From Bradyrhizobium ottawaense (GTDB lineage Bacteria > Pseudomonadota > Alphaproteobacteria > Rhizobiales > Xanthobacteraceae): a stretch of 64,000 bases of DNA. Position numbers and translations under genes: made by a program. Below the pieces are notes generated by a model. The model was not told the DNA's origin. It saw nothing but the letters and a program-made list of their open reading frames with translations, and did not search any database. The stretch spans positions 6,025,001-6,089,000 of the forward strand of contig NZ_LT629693.1 in NCBI RefSeq assembly GCF_900099825.1. The letters are read 5' to 3'. Of this stretch, positions 1 to 8,667 are shown piece after piece. Numbering within the stretch: the stretch's first letter is position 1; every line of letters starts with the position of its first letter.

Positions 1-2
1 GC

Positions 3-515
3 CGCTATCATGAAGGAACGTTTCAACATTGCTTGCTGGTAGCGGGGGTGGCAGTCGGCTTCGCAATGGATATCGGGTTTGCCAGCCTTGATGTAAGGCG
101 ACTCGGAATAGCAGCAACCCTCCATGATATCGGGAAGGCCCGCATTCCCTTATCAATTCTCGACAAGCCCGGACGCCTCGACCCAGCTGAAGAAGAGATC
201 ATGAGACGCCATCCGGTCATCGGATATGAGTTATTGAAGGATATCTCAGGCGTTAGCCCGGAGATTCTTGACGGAGTGAGGCACCACCACGAATATCTCG
301 ATGGTTCTGGCTATCCAGACGCGCTGATGGCACCGGAGATTTCCGATCTAGTAAGATTACTGACGATTTCCGATATCTTCGCCGCGCTTATTGAGTCGAG
401 GCCGTACAGCGCGGCAATATCCCGCCAAGATGCCTACAAAATCCTTTGCGGTATGGACGGAAAGCTGGAACGATCGCTTGTAAAGGCGTTCCGGAACGTA
501 GCGCTTGTGGCGTGA
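3..515 (+). CDS. HD-GYP domain protein, C-terminal part (5' end outside window)
   Basis: The reading frame is open from the first bases of the window, so the true start lies upstream. The visible part is an HD-GYP phosphodiesterase domain: H-E-G-T-x-Q-H near the edge, then the metal-binding LHDIGKARIP motif, then HHEYLDGSGYP, the GYP signature. HD-GYP domains hydrolyse cyclic di-GMP; the HD and GYP residues seen here are intact, so activity is plausible. Any N-terminal sensor or receiver domain cannot be seen. A small zinc-ribbon gene follows about 80 bp downstream on the same strand. A PilZ protein at 53608 belongs to the same signalling theme. The family call is firm; the signal it responds to is unknown. 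Confidence 0.9.
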   Translation, partial: RYHEGTFQHCLLVAGVAVGFAMDIGFASLDVRRLGIAATLHDIGKARIPLSILDKPGRLDPAEEEIMRRHPVIGYELLKDISGVSPEILDGVRHHHEYLDGSGYPDALMAPEISDLVRLLTISDIFAALIESRPYSAAISRQDAYKILCGMDGKLERSLVKAFRNVALVA

Positions 516-597
516 AGCAAATCCGTGGAAGTGAGACAAATGCCGCGTTCACAAGCGTAGTGCCGTTCTTTGTTCAAGAATATCATCTCATCGAATA

Positions 598-771
598 ATG
601 GATAAGCTTAGCATGGATAAGCCTGAGCCGCTGCACGATCCACCAAATTGCATCAATTGTGGTGAGAGGATGTGGTTTTCTTGCACCGAGATTGAGAAGC
701 CCGGGTTTGTCCATCACGTCTACGAGTGCAAAAAGTGTCGGAGTACCCAGAGCTTCGTAAGGGCCAAATAG
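598..771 (+). CDS. Small zinc-ribbon protein (57 aa)
   Basis: Too short for most gene callers, but supported by a clear paralogue at 53868. The pattern is C-x2-C, then a W-F-S-C-T-E segment, a G-F-V-H-H-V-Y-E-C-x2-C segment and R-S-T-Q-S-F-V near the end. Two CxxC pairs fit a single zinc ribbon, with an extra Cys between them. ATG at 598 and ATG at 613 are both in frame; 598 is used. Function unknown. Both copies lie upstream of a DUF2336 gene, which argues that the pair was duplicated or moved as a unit. Confidence 0.7.
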   Translation: MDKLSMDKPEPLHDPPNCINCGERMWFSCTEIEKPGFVHHVYECKKCRSTQSFVRAK

Positions 772-1267
772 GTCGCTTCGTTGGCCGAGAGATCTGACCG
801 TGCTTTCGATCTTTGTATGTCCGAGCAGAAGCTGGACGGCCCTGAGATTGCCAGTCCGCCGGTAGATGAGAGTAGCTTTTGTGCGTCGCAGTGGGTGCGT
901 CCCGAACTACCCTGGGTCCAGTCCAACGCTGCCAATCCAATCCGAAACAAGGCGTGCGTATTACCCATGCTTTTCCCCACGGTTTGGAAGCGCTCGGAGG
1001 ACTTCGATCACCTCCCCGGTGAGAAGTCCATTAAGAAATCGAGGATACTCTGTTTGTGTCGATAGGTCACAGGAGGTGCACTTGGTGCAGCCCCGGCAGT
1101 TGGCTCGCGTTCGACCATTAGGCAAGCTTTATGGTGTGGCCAAATTGATCGTTGGTCCCAAAGCTCCCGTTATTGATTGCTGCGTTGTTACCCATTTCCC
1201 TGGTGCGCCCGCCTTGAATCTTACTAGCAGGTGCATCGCTTAGAACTTCTGGCGGGCGATTGGCGCG
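772..1267 (+). other. Intergenic stretch, no convincing gene
   Basis: Overlapping open frames at 781-1065 and 866-1243 have low-complexity, unconserved-looking translations and no ribosome binding site. I see no hairpin terminator or repeat here. It probably holds the promoter of the DUF2336 gene at 1268. Confidence 0.4.
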
Positions 1268-2380
1268 ATGTCATTCCTGCATGAACTAGAAGGTGCGGTG
1301 TCGCGGGGATCGGCAGAGAGCCGCGAGCGAGCGTTGTGGTATGCGACCGATGTATTGATAGCCGGCCGTTATACCGACGACGAGATTTGGATGTTCGGAG
1401 AGGTAATAGGCTTGCTAGAACGGGATATTACCGTAGCGGCCCGCGCCCAACTCGCGAAACGACTGGCTCGAGTCGACAATGCGCCCACACGTGTCATCAA
1501 AAAACTTGCATTCGATGACTCGATCGATGTTGCAGGCCCTGTACTTCGTCAGTCCGAGCGTCTCGATTGTCGAACCTTGGTCGCCAACGCCAAATCCAAA
1601 AGTCAGCTACATCTGCTCGCAATTTCTCAGCGAAAGTCCATAAGCGAGGACGTTACGGATGTGCTTGTGACACGAGGTCACAACGAGGTTGTGCGCTCGG
1701 TTGCAAAGAACGACGGTGCCTGCTTTTCGGATTTTGGCATCTTGCACATGATCAAACGCTCTGAGAGCGATTCGATTCTTGTCGAGCAACTCGGCCACCG
1801 CAAGGACATCCCCAGGCATCTATTCCAACAGCTGATCGCCAAGGCGGCTGACAACGTTAAGAAGAAGTTCGAAGCTGAACACACGGCTGAGGCGAGCCAG
1901 ATTCAAACCATGGTGACGGACGTCACGGGTGCACTGCATTCGAAATTCGGGCCCGCGTCGAAAAGCTATTTTGATGCAAAGAGGAACGTGGCAAGAGAGA
2001 GATACGTCGGTGATCTGAATGAAGGCAAGATCTTTGAATATGCTCAATCCCACAAGCTCGAGGAGGTCACGGCGGGATTGGCATTGTTGTGTTCATTGCC
2101 CGTCAATATGGTCGAACGAGCACTGATTAACAGGAGCAAAGAAACGCTGCTGATCTTGGTTAAAGCTCTCGGCTTCTCCTGGGAGACCACGATGTCGCTG
2201 CTGTTTCTAGGCGCGCAGGACCATCGTATCGTTTCGCATGATCTAGGTGACATGAAACGAGAATTTGCTAACCTGAACATTGAAACGTCCCGAAGTGTTC
2301 TGAAGACCTATCAGTCGCGCAAGCTCGCCGCAGGGGCTGATTCCGGAGAACGTCGTCTGCCGCAATTGCATGGTCAGTGA
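1268..2380 (+). CDS. DUF2336 domain protein (370 aa)
   Basis: Helical HEAT-like protein of the DUF2336 family, common and often multi-copy in Alphaproteobacteria, with no established biochemical role. The N-terminal part has the alternating helices expected (SFLHELEGAVSRGSAESRER, then RAQLAKRLARVDNAP), with no signal peptide or membrane segment, so it is probably cytoplasmic. The paralogue at 54725-55861 aligns along its whole length (both share SFLxELExAVSRGSAESR and end near LPQLH). ATG 1268 gives an N-terminus matching the paralogue. It follows the zinc-ribbon gene at 598, as the second copy follows the zinc-ribbon gene at 53868. Confidence 0.85.
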   Translation: MSFLHELEGAVSRGSAESRERALWYATDVLIAGRYTDDEIWMFGEVIGLLERDITVAARAQLAKRLARVDNAPTRVIKKLAFDDSIDVAGPVLRQSERLDCRTLVANAKSKSQLHLLAISQRKSISEDVTDVLVTRGHNEVVRSVAKNDGACFSDFGILHMIKRSESDSILVEQLGHRKDIPRHLFQQLIAKAADNVKKKFEAEHTAEASQIQTMVTDVTGALHSKFGPASKSYFDAKRNVARERYVGDLNEGKIFEYAQSHKLEEVTAGLALLCSLPVNMVERALINRSKETLLILVKALGFSWETTMSLLFLGAQDHRIVSHDLGDMKREFANLNIETSRSVLKTYQSRKLAAGADSGERRLPQLHGQ

Positions 2381-2964
2381 CGCGGCACTCTTGTTCGCTG
2401 TGCTTATGTTGCGTTAGTCGGCCGGCTTTTTACCATTTCAATCTTCTTTATGACCCTCTGTACGGCCGCAGCACGCCATCTCGTTGTGGCCGGCATATCC
2501 GCGGCTTGCGTTGTCGCGAAGGGGGGCCACGCATCAGCGCTTTTCCCGGCTTTCTCGTAGATGCGAAGCCGCAACGGTGCGCTTGGCATAGAAGCCAAAA
2601 TTAGGACACCCGTAAAATTTGCCTGGTATGCTTCTGCTCCGAAATCGAAGAGGCATGCGGTGGACGATAGCAGGCGGGGCCTAAGACGCCGCGTCTTTAA
2701 GGACTGGGTAGTTCAGGCAAAAGGTCTCGGCACGGCTTGTACGCAGTCTGTCCAACGATGGCGCTCTTTTGAATGCAGAAATAGCAGAAACACCGGAGCA
2801 CCTGACGCTGGTGGTCGTTTCCGAAAAGCTCGTCAGAAAATGCAGGTCATTTGGCGCGATGGCAAGAAAATGGGCGTCGCGTTCATCTGACACTGCACCG
2901 GAATTTATCGTGGATCCATGCTGTTCGTCCAAATGGCTCGCCAGAACGTGAGCTTGTTTCAAGA
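2381..2964. other. Intergenic stretch, no recognised gene
   Basis: Short frames exist on both strands (for example 2561-2890 and 2681-2962), but none has a recognisable motif or a good start. The stretch separates the DUF2336 gene from the converging 3' end of the He_PIG-repeat gene. It looks like decayed coding DNA; nothing specific could be identified. Confidence 0.4.
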
Positions 2965-5900
2965 TCAGTATTTGATATGATCAATATGTTGAAGCGCAAT
3001 ATGGTCGCTCGCGGTCCCGTCGATATGATTGACGGTAAGCTGAGCATGGTCGCCTTGCGCAAGTGTGATGTTGTGATCAGACTGCGCTGATCCGTCAACC
3101 ACTAGTCCGGTCCAGCTTTGGACGATGTGGCCGTCCGGCGCGTATTCCGTCAGATTGAAACTCGCACTCTGCCCAATATTGTGAAGATCGACAGCGTCGG
3201 TCCAGTCGTTGCTGCCTGTGATCGCGATGTCTCCGCTATGTGAGGAGATGAAAAATGTATCGTTGTGGTCGGCGACCGCTAAATTTAGGTGTTCGCTGAT
3301 TGTCTGACCGTGCGCGTCGGTCGCCGTGACCGTGATTGGGTTGTTGCCTATATCGCTGTTGGTTGGGGTGCCCGAGATGATGCCGGTATGCGCATCGATG
3401 CTGAGGCCGGTTGGCACCGTGGCCGAAAAGGTCAGCGTATCGCCGGCTGCAGGAGCGGCGAAGTGGCTCGAGACATCAAGCGAGAAGCTCTGGCGTTCGT
3501 GAGCGCTCTGGTCTGCGATGGGCGTGGCGGTGGGCCCGCTATCGCTTACTGCAAGATGGAAACTCTCGCTGATTGATTGACCGTGCGCATCGGTCGCCGT
3601 CACTGTGATAGGATCGCTTGCAGAAATGGCGGAGATCGTGAACGTACCGTCTTGTCCGGAATACGCCGTCCCGTGAGGACTGAGGGTCTCGATGAGCTGA
3701 TAATTACCGTTTTGGTAAAATATATTGTACTCAAGCCCATTGGACGTGAACAGGAGGCCGCCGTAGTCGAGTGACGGGCTGCTGTTCGAAAGCAGTACGT
3801 TATCGTAAATGAATACGCCGTCCGGACTGATTGATTCGGCTGAAGGGTTGGGATTGCTTATCAGACCGCTGATCGTCGCGCCGTTCAGCCCGACGACGGA
3901 TCCTGCAATTCCAGTGACGTCATATCCTCCAACGGCATCGAGCGAGTTAGCGGTGTTGAGCTGTCCTGTAACCGTAAAGGTGCCGTCGAACGAGGTAAAA
4001 TTAAAATTGTAGGCATGCGCATTGCTGGTGTAGTCACCGTCGGTCGGGGTGCCCGAGATGACGCCGGTATGGGAATTGATGGTGAGGCCGGCCGGCAAAG
4101 ACGCTGAAAAGGTCAGGGCATCGCCGGCGGCAGGGGCGACGAAGTGGCCGGCGACGTTGAGTGAAAAGGCTTGCCCTTCACCAGCGCTCTGGTCTGCGAT
4201 GGCGGTGGCCGTCGGGCCGCTGTCGCTGACCTGGAGATGGAAGCTTTCGCTGATCGCCTTGCCGTGGGCGTCGGTCGCCGTCACCGTGACCGTGTTGTTC
4301 CCGTAGTCGCTGTCGGTCGGGGTGCCCGAGATCGTGCCGGTGTGGGCGTCGATGCTGAGGCCAGTCGGCAGCTTGGCTGAGAAAGTCAGCGCATCGCCGG
4401 CGACAGGAGCGGCGAAGTGGCTGGAGACATTGAGCGAGAAACTGTTGCCCTCGTAGGCGCCTTGGTCGGAGATGGTGGTGGCGGTGGGGCCGCTGTCACC
4501 GACGGCAAGATGGAAGCTCTCGCTGATTGCCTTGCCATGGGCATCGGTTGCCGTCACCGTGACCGCATTGTTGCCGTAGTCGCTGTCGGTCGGCGTGCCC
4601 GAGATGACCCCGGTATGAGCATCGATGCTGAGGCCGGTTGGCAGCTTGGCTGAGAAGGTCAGAGTATCGCCAGCGGCGGGAGCGGCAAAGTGGCTGGAGA
4701 CGTTGAGCGCGAAGCTCTGTCCCTCAAAGGAGCTTTGGTTTGAGATGGTGGTGGCGGTCGGGCCGCTGTCGCCGACGGCAAGATGGAAGCTCTCGCTGAT
4801 CGCCTTGCCATGGGTGTCTGTCGCCGTGACCGTGATCGTGTTGTTACCGTAGTCGCTGTCGGTTGGGGTTCCCGAGATGACACCGGTATGGGCGTTGATG
4901 CTGAGGCCGGCCGGCAATGATCCAGAGAAGGTTAGCGTGTCGCCGGCAGCGGGTGCTTTGAAATGGCTTGAGACATTCGACGAGAAGGCGTGGCCTTCAA
5001 GGGCGCTCTGGTTTGCGATGGCGGTGGCGGTCGGGCCGCTGTCGCCGACGGCAAGATGGAAGCTCTCGCTGATCGCCTTGCCATGGGTGTCGGTCGCCGT
5101 GACCGTGATCGTGTTATTGCCGTAGTCGCTGTCGGTTGGGGTTCCCGAGATGACACCGGTATGGGCGTTGATGCTGAGGCCGGCCGGCAATGATCCTGAG
5201 AAGGTTAGCGTGTCGCCGGCAGCGGGTGCTTTGAAATGGCTTGAGACATTCAACGAGAAGGCGTGGCCTTCAAGGGCGCTCTGGTTTGCGATGGCGGTTG
5301 CGGTCGGGCCGCTGTCGCCGACCTGGAGGTGGAAGCTCTCGCTGATGGCTTTGCCATGGGCGTCGGTCGCCGTGACCGTGATCGTGTTGTTCCCGTAGTC
5401 GCCGTCGGTCGGGGTGCCCGAGATGACACCGGTATGGGCATTGATGCTGAGGCCGGTCGGCAGCTTGGCTGAGAAGGTCAGAATATCGCCAGCGGCGGGA
5501 GCGGCAAAGTGGCTGGCGACATTGAGCGAGAAGGCTTGGCCTTCGAAACCACTTTGATTTGCGATGGCGGTAGCCGTCGGGCCGCTGTCGCCGACGGCGA
5601 GATTGAAACTTTCGCTGATGGCTTTGCCATGGGCGTCGGTCGCCGTCACCGTGATCGGGTTATTGCCGAAGTCGCTGTCGGTCGGGGTTCCCGAGATGAC
5701 GCCGGTATGGGCGTTGATGCTGAGGCCCGCTGGCAGCTTGGCCGAGAAGGTCAGGGCATCGCCTGCAGCCGGGGCCGCGAAGTGGCTGGCGACATTGAGC
5801 GAGAAGGCCTGTCCTTCAAAACCAATTTGATTTGCGATGGCGGTAGCTGTCGGGCCGCTGTCGCCGACGGCGAGATTGAAACTCTCGCTGATGGCTTTGC

Positions 5901-6669
5901 CATGGGCGTCGGTCGCCGTCACCGTGATCGGGTTGTTGCCGAAGTCGCTGTCGGTCGGGGTTCCCGAGATGACGCCGGTATGGGCGTTGATGCTGAGGCC
6001 CGCTGGCAGCTTGGCCGAGAAGGTCAGGGCATCGCCCGCGGCAGCGGCGAAGTAATTGGAGACGTTGAGCGAGAAGCTATGGCCCTCATAGGCGCTTTGG
6101 TCTGCGATGGCGGTTGCGGTCGGGCCGCCGTCGCCGACGGCAAGATAGAAGCTCTCGCTGATCGCCTGACCGTGAGTATCGGTCGCCGTCACCGTACCTG
6201 GGTTGCTGCCGAAGTCACTGTCGGTCGCGGTTCCCGAGATGACGCCGGTATGGGCGTCGATGCCAAGGCCCGTCGACAGTTTGGCCGAGAAGGTCAGGGC
6301 ATCGCCGGTGGAAGGTCTGAAGTGGCCTGAGACATTGAGAGAGGAGGTATGGCCTTCATAGGCGTTCTGATCTGCGATGATGGTTGCGATCGGGTCGCGA
6401 TCGCCGACGGGAAGACGCGAGCTCTCGCCGATCGTCTGGGCTTCATGTAACCCCGCTTCGGCAGAAGCTACGACGGATCCGGATTTACTTACGATTTGCA
6501 GAGTTGGCGCATACTTGGCCTCTGCGCCGTGGTGCAGGTTCGGATTTGTTAGATCGTATCCGCTTTCATCCCCTTGGTTGCTGCGCGCGGGTTCGACCAC
6601 GCCCTCTGCCTTCCGAATGACCTTGTCCGGTCGGACCAGCAAATCATCTAAAATGTCATTGTTGGGCAT
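2965..6669 (-). CDS. Large He_PIG-repeat surface protein, probable type I secretion substrate (1234 aa)
   Basis: After about 88 residues without a Sec signal peptide, the protein consists of ten units of about 91 residues, each with a GDSGPTATAIANQ-type start, LTFSAKLPAGLSINAHTGVISGTPTD and ITVTATDAHGKAISESF. The GLSINxxTGVISGTP core is the He_PIG (immunoglobulin/cadherin-like) signature of extracellular adhesins. The ninth unit is interrupted by an unrelated domain (about 3608-4032). The C-terminal ~90 residues lie outside the repeats and could hold a secretion signal; no RTX nonapeptides (GGxGxDxxx) are visible. The gene is divergent from a complete inner-membrane type I secretion set (6904-12376), so export by that machine is the simplest inference. 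ATG 6669 is preceded by an AGGTG-type ribosome site. Confidence 0.85.
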   Translation of the reverse strand: MPNNDILDDLLVRPDKVIRKAEGVVEPARSNQGDESGYDLTNPNLHHGAEAKYAPTLQIVSKSGSVVASAEAGLHEAQTIGESSRLPVGDRDPIATIIADQNAYEGHTSSLNVSGHFRPSTGDALTFSAKLSTGLGIDAHTGVISGTATDSDFGSNPGTVTATDTHGQAISESFYLAVGDGGPTATAIADQSAYEGHSFSLNVSNYFAAAAGDALTFSAKLPAGLSINAHTGVISGTPTDSDFGNNPITVTATDAHGKAISESFNLAVGDSGPTATAIANQIGFEGQAFSLNVASHFAAPAAGDALTFSAKLPAGLSINAHTGVISGTPTDSDFGNNPITVTATDAHGKAISESFNLAVGDSGPTATAIANQSGFEGQAFSLNVASHFAAPAAGDILTFSAKLPTGLSINAHTGVISGTPTDGDYGNNTITVTATDAHGKAISESFHLQVGDSGPTATAIANQSALEGHAFSLNVSSHFKAPAAGDTLTFSGSLPAGLSINAHTGVISGTPTDSDYGNNTITVTATDTHGKAISESFHLAVGDSGPTATAIANQSALEGHAFSSNVSSHFKAPAAGDTLTFSGSLPAGLSINAHTGVISGTPTDSDYGNNTITVTATDTHGKAISESFHLAVGDSGPTATTISNQSSFEGQSFALNVSSHFAAPAAGDTLTFSAKLPTGLSIDAHTGVISGTPTDSDYGNNAVTVTATDAHGKAISESFHLAVGDSGPTATTISDQGAYEGNSFSLNVSSHFAAPVAGDALTFSAKLPTGLSIDAHTGTISGTPTDSDYGNNTVTVTATDAHGKAISESFHLQVSDSGPTATAIADQSAGEGQAFSLNVAGHFVAPAAGDALTFSASLPAGLTINSHTGVISGTPTDGDYTSNAHAYNFNFTSFDGTFTVTGQLNTANSLDAVGGYDVTGIAGSVVGLNGATISGLISNPNPSAESISPDGVFIYDNVLLSNSSPSLDYGGLLFTSNGLEYNIFYQNGNYQLIETLSPHGTAYSGQDGTFTISAISASDPITVTATDAHGQSISESFHLAVSDSGPTATPIADQSAHERQSFSLDVSSHFAAPAAGDTLTFSATVPTGLSIDAHTGIISGTPTNSDIGNNPITVTATDAHGQTISEHLNLAVADHNDTFFISSHSGDIAITGSNDWTDAVDLHNIGQSASFNLTEYAPDGHIVQSWTGLVVDGSAQSDHNITLAQGDHAQLTVNHIDGTASDHIALQHIDHIKY
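3260..6405 (-). repeat. Ten He_PIG repeats of about 273 bp
   Basis: Tandem in-frame repeats inside the surface protein. Most units differ by several substitutions, but adjacent units around 4880-5290 are nearly identical, pointing to local recent duplication in an older array. Unit length is about 273-276 bp. Confidence 0.85.
3608..4032 (-). other. Foreign domain inserted in the ninth He_PIG unit
   Basis: Between the GTPTDGDY segment and the following DPITVTATDAHGQ segment, the ninth unit carries about 140 extra residues with a different composition (FNFTSFDGTFTVTGQ, then a hydrophobic G-rich stretch, then DYGGLLFTSNGLEYNIFYQ). The pattern resembles passenger domains of exosortase-dependent (PEP-CTERM-type) surface proteins. 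The reading frame is preserved on both sides. Confidence 0.55.
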
Positions 6670-6903
6670 GAATCACCTGCAAACGCAGTGGCCGTCAAAG
6701 ATCGATTAAAAACGCTTTCAGCTAACCTACTGGCAATTGATTAAATCCGTGCCAATCGACCCAAGGTAGCCTGGGGTCAGGCTTTAACGATTTGGAAACA
6801 GATTTTTCGCCCAGCGCGCGGGGCTCCCGACGGCCAAGTTTACCTTAACGTGACGCTAAGCAAATTCAGTCAATGGTTAGGGGTGTTTTAATGTAACGGC
6901 GTA
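6670..6903. promoter_or_regulatory. Divergent intergenic region between surface protein and secretion genes
   Basis: This 234-bp gap separates the start of the He_PIG protein (leftward) from the start of the ABC transporter operon (rightward). It should hold both promoters, and shared control is likely from the arrangement. No operator could be recognised by eye. Confidence 0.4.
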
Positions 6904-8667
6904 TTGGTTGTGTTCATTAAGCGTTTCATCGCGGAAGCAAAGCCGGGGCTTTTGAGCCGTCGGTCGGCTCGCGCGGCGCGCAAGAGCCCGGTTAGCTTTG
7001 TATCCATAGGCGGAGCCCTCGTTCGCGAGCCAACGGTTCCGGCAGCGGTCTATTTTGCGTCCTTTGTCATTAATCTCCTGGCCTTGTCGCTCCCGCTTTC
7101 GATCATGCAGGTGTACGATCGCGTTATTCCAAACCGATCGTTTTCGACGCTTGCATGGCTCTTCTTTGGTCTCGCGATAGTGCTGGTTATTGACTTCGTT
7201 TTAAAAACGTTAAGATCGGCTCTCTTGTCCTCGCAGGCGGTGCGCTTCGCCCGAAACGTGGAAAACGAAGGGGTCGCCCGTTTTCTTCGCGCGCCCAACG
7301 GAGGGTTTGAGCGCGAACCTGCCGCCGTGCACGTGAACCGCTATGGCGCGGCAGCCGCACTGGCTGATTATCACAGCGGCCAGGCACGGTTGGTCCTAAT
7401 CGATCTGCCGTTTGTGGGTATCGCGCTTTTGGTGATGGCGATCGTGGGCGGCGCAATGGTGCTCGTGCCGGCAAGTCTGTTTTTCGGGTTTGCTGCGCTT
7501 GCCATAGGTCGCGCTCGCGAATTCCGAAGGATACTCGATACGCGCACCACGCAGGATAATCGGAAATATGATTTTATCTCCGAGGTATTGACCGGGATTC
7601 ACACGGTCAAGGCTATGGCGATGGAGCCGCAGATGCAGCGCCGCTTTGAGCGGCTGCAGGAAGCGGTGGCGAAAACGACGATGTCCTCTATCTCGACTGG
7701 GCAAGCAAATCAAACCGCCGCACTGCTTTTCGGAAGCGTCGCGCAATTGGTCGTGGTGGCGATAGGGGGCTCACAAGTCATAAACGACCAGCTGACAATG
7801 GGAGCTCTAGCGGCTTGCACGATGCTGTCGGGTCAAATTCTGCAGCCTCTGCTGCGGGCGATTTCTCTCTGGACCGAGAAGGAAACCGTGGATCATCGCC
7901 GAGCCGAAGTTAAGTCGCTCCTCGATCTACCTTCAGCCGAGGCTCCTTTCGAAATTCATGCGTCGGTGAAGGGCAATATTCGATTTGAGAACGTCGTCTA
8001 TCGACATCCAACAGATCTCAATCAAACTTTGGCGGTTCGCGACATTTCGATCGAAGCCGGTGCAATGATAGGCCTGAAAGGAAGGGAAAGTTCGGGGCGG
8101 ACCACGCTGCTAAAGTTAATGCTGGGGGAGATTGAGCCAACCTCCGGTCGCGTCACGGTCGACGGGGTATCAACGTTAGTCTCGCAATTTGCGGCGATAC
8201 GCCAACACATCGCCTATGTCGGAGCTGTACCCGCCATATTTTCTGGCACGATCATGGAAAATCTCACTTTGTTCGCTCCGGAGAAGCGCGATTTCGCGCG
8301 CAAGATGGCGCAACTCCTAGGTCTTGAAGCAACGATCAATCTCCTCCCAGATGGGTACGAGACGAAGCTTGGCAAAGGCATCGGTGACGATCTGCCTATG
8401 TCGATCGCGCAGCAAGTGAACATCGTCCGAGCGCTGACAAATCGTCCGCGCGTGCTTGCGCTCGATGAGGCAAATATGCTGCTGGATGCGATTGCCGAGC
8501 CCGCGCTCATTAAGGCGCTGAACGTTCTCCGTGGCAGCTTGACCGTGCTTGTTGTGACGCACCGTCCGTCGCTGTTGGCTCTGTGCGACCATCAAGTTGC
8601 TCTTGAAGACGGTTGTGCTGGTTGGTCTCTCTCCTCCTTAGGCAATACGCGGAAGGTGGCGACGTGA
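6904..8667 (+). CDS. Type I secretion ABC half-transporter with degenerate ATPase (587 aa)
   Basis: Membrane segments occupy roughly residues 40-320 (a type-1 exporter fold, including SLPLSIMQVYDRVIPNRS, typical of type I secretion ATPases), followed by a nucleotide-binding domain. That domain is unusual. The Walker A reads GRESSGRTT, with Arg for the invariant Lys. The LSGGQ signature is replaced by PMSIAQ, and the Q-loop Gln is missing (YVGAVPAIF). The Walker B Asp-Glu (LALDEANMLLD) and the H-loop His (VVTHRPS) are kept. The next gene encodes a second half-transporter with different defects and overlaps this stop by 4 nt, so they probably form a heterodimer. The start is TTG 6904 or GTG 6910; an in-frame stop at 6889 rules out a longer form. 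Confidence 0.85.
   Translation: MVVFIKRFIAEAKPGLLSRRSARAARKSPVSFVSIGGALVREPTVPAAVYFASFVINLLALSLPLSIMQVYDRVIPNRSFSTLAWLFFGLAIVLVIDFVLKTLRSALLSSQAVRFARNVENEGVARFLRAPNGGFEREPAAVHVNRYGAAAALADYHSGQARLVLIDLPFVGIALLVMAIVGGAMVLVPASLFFGFAALAIGRAREFRRILDTRTTQDNRKYDFISEVLTGIHTVKAMAMEPQMQRRFERLQEAVAKTTMSSISTGQANQTAALLFGSVAQLVVVAIGGSQVINDQLTMGALAACTMLSGQILQPLLRAISLWTEKETVDHRRAEVKSLLDLPSAEAPFEIHASVKGNIRFENVVYRHPTDLNQTLAVRDISIEAGAMIGLKGRESSGRTTLLKLMLGEIEPTSGRVTVDGVSTLVSQFAAIRQHIAYVGAVPAIFSGTIMENLTLFAPEKRDFARKMAQLLGLEATINLLPDGYETKLGKGIGDDLPMSIAQQVNIVRALTNRPRVLALDEANMLLDAIAEPALIKALNVLRGSLTVLVVTHRPSLLALCDHQVALEDGCAGWSLSSLGNTRKVAT

Noticed and set aside
781..1243. Two overlapping rightward frames
   Set aside because: No motif, poor starts, improbable composition.
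5509..6330. Rightward 273-residue frame
   Set aside because: Shadow of He_PIG repeats on the other strand.
2965..6669. RTX calcium-binding repeats in the surface protein
   Set aside because: No GGxGxDxxx nonapeptides seen; repeats are He_PIG type.
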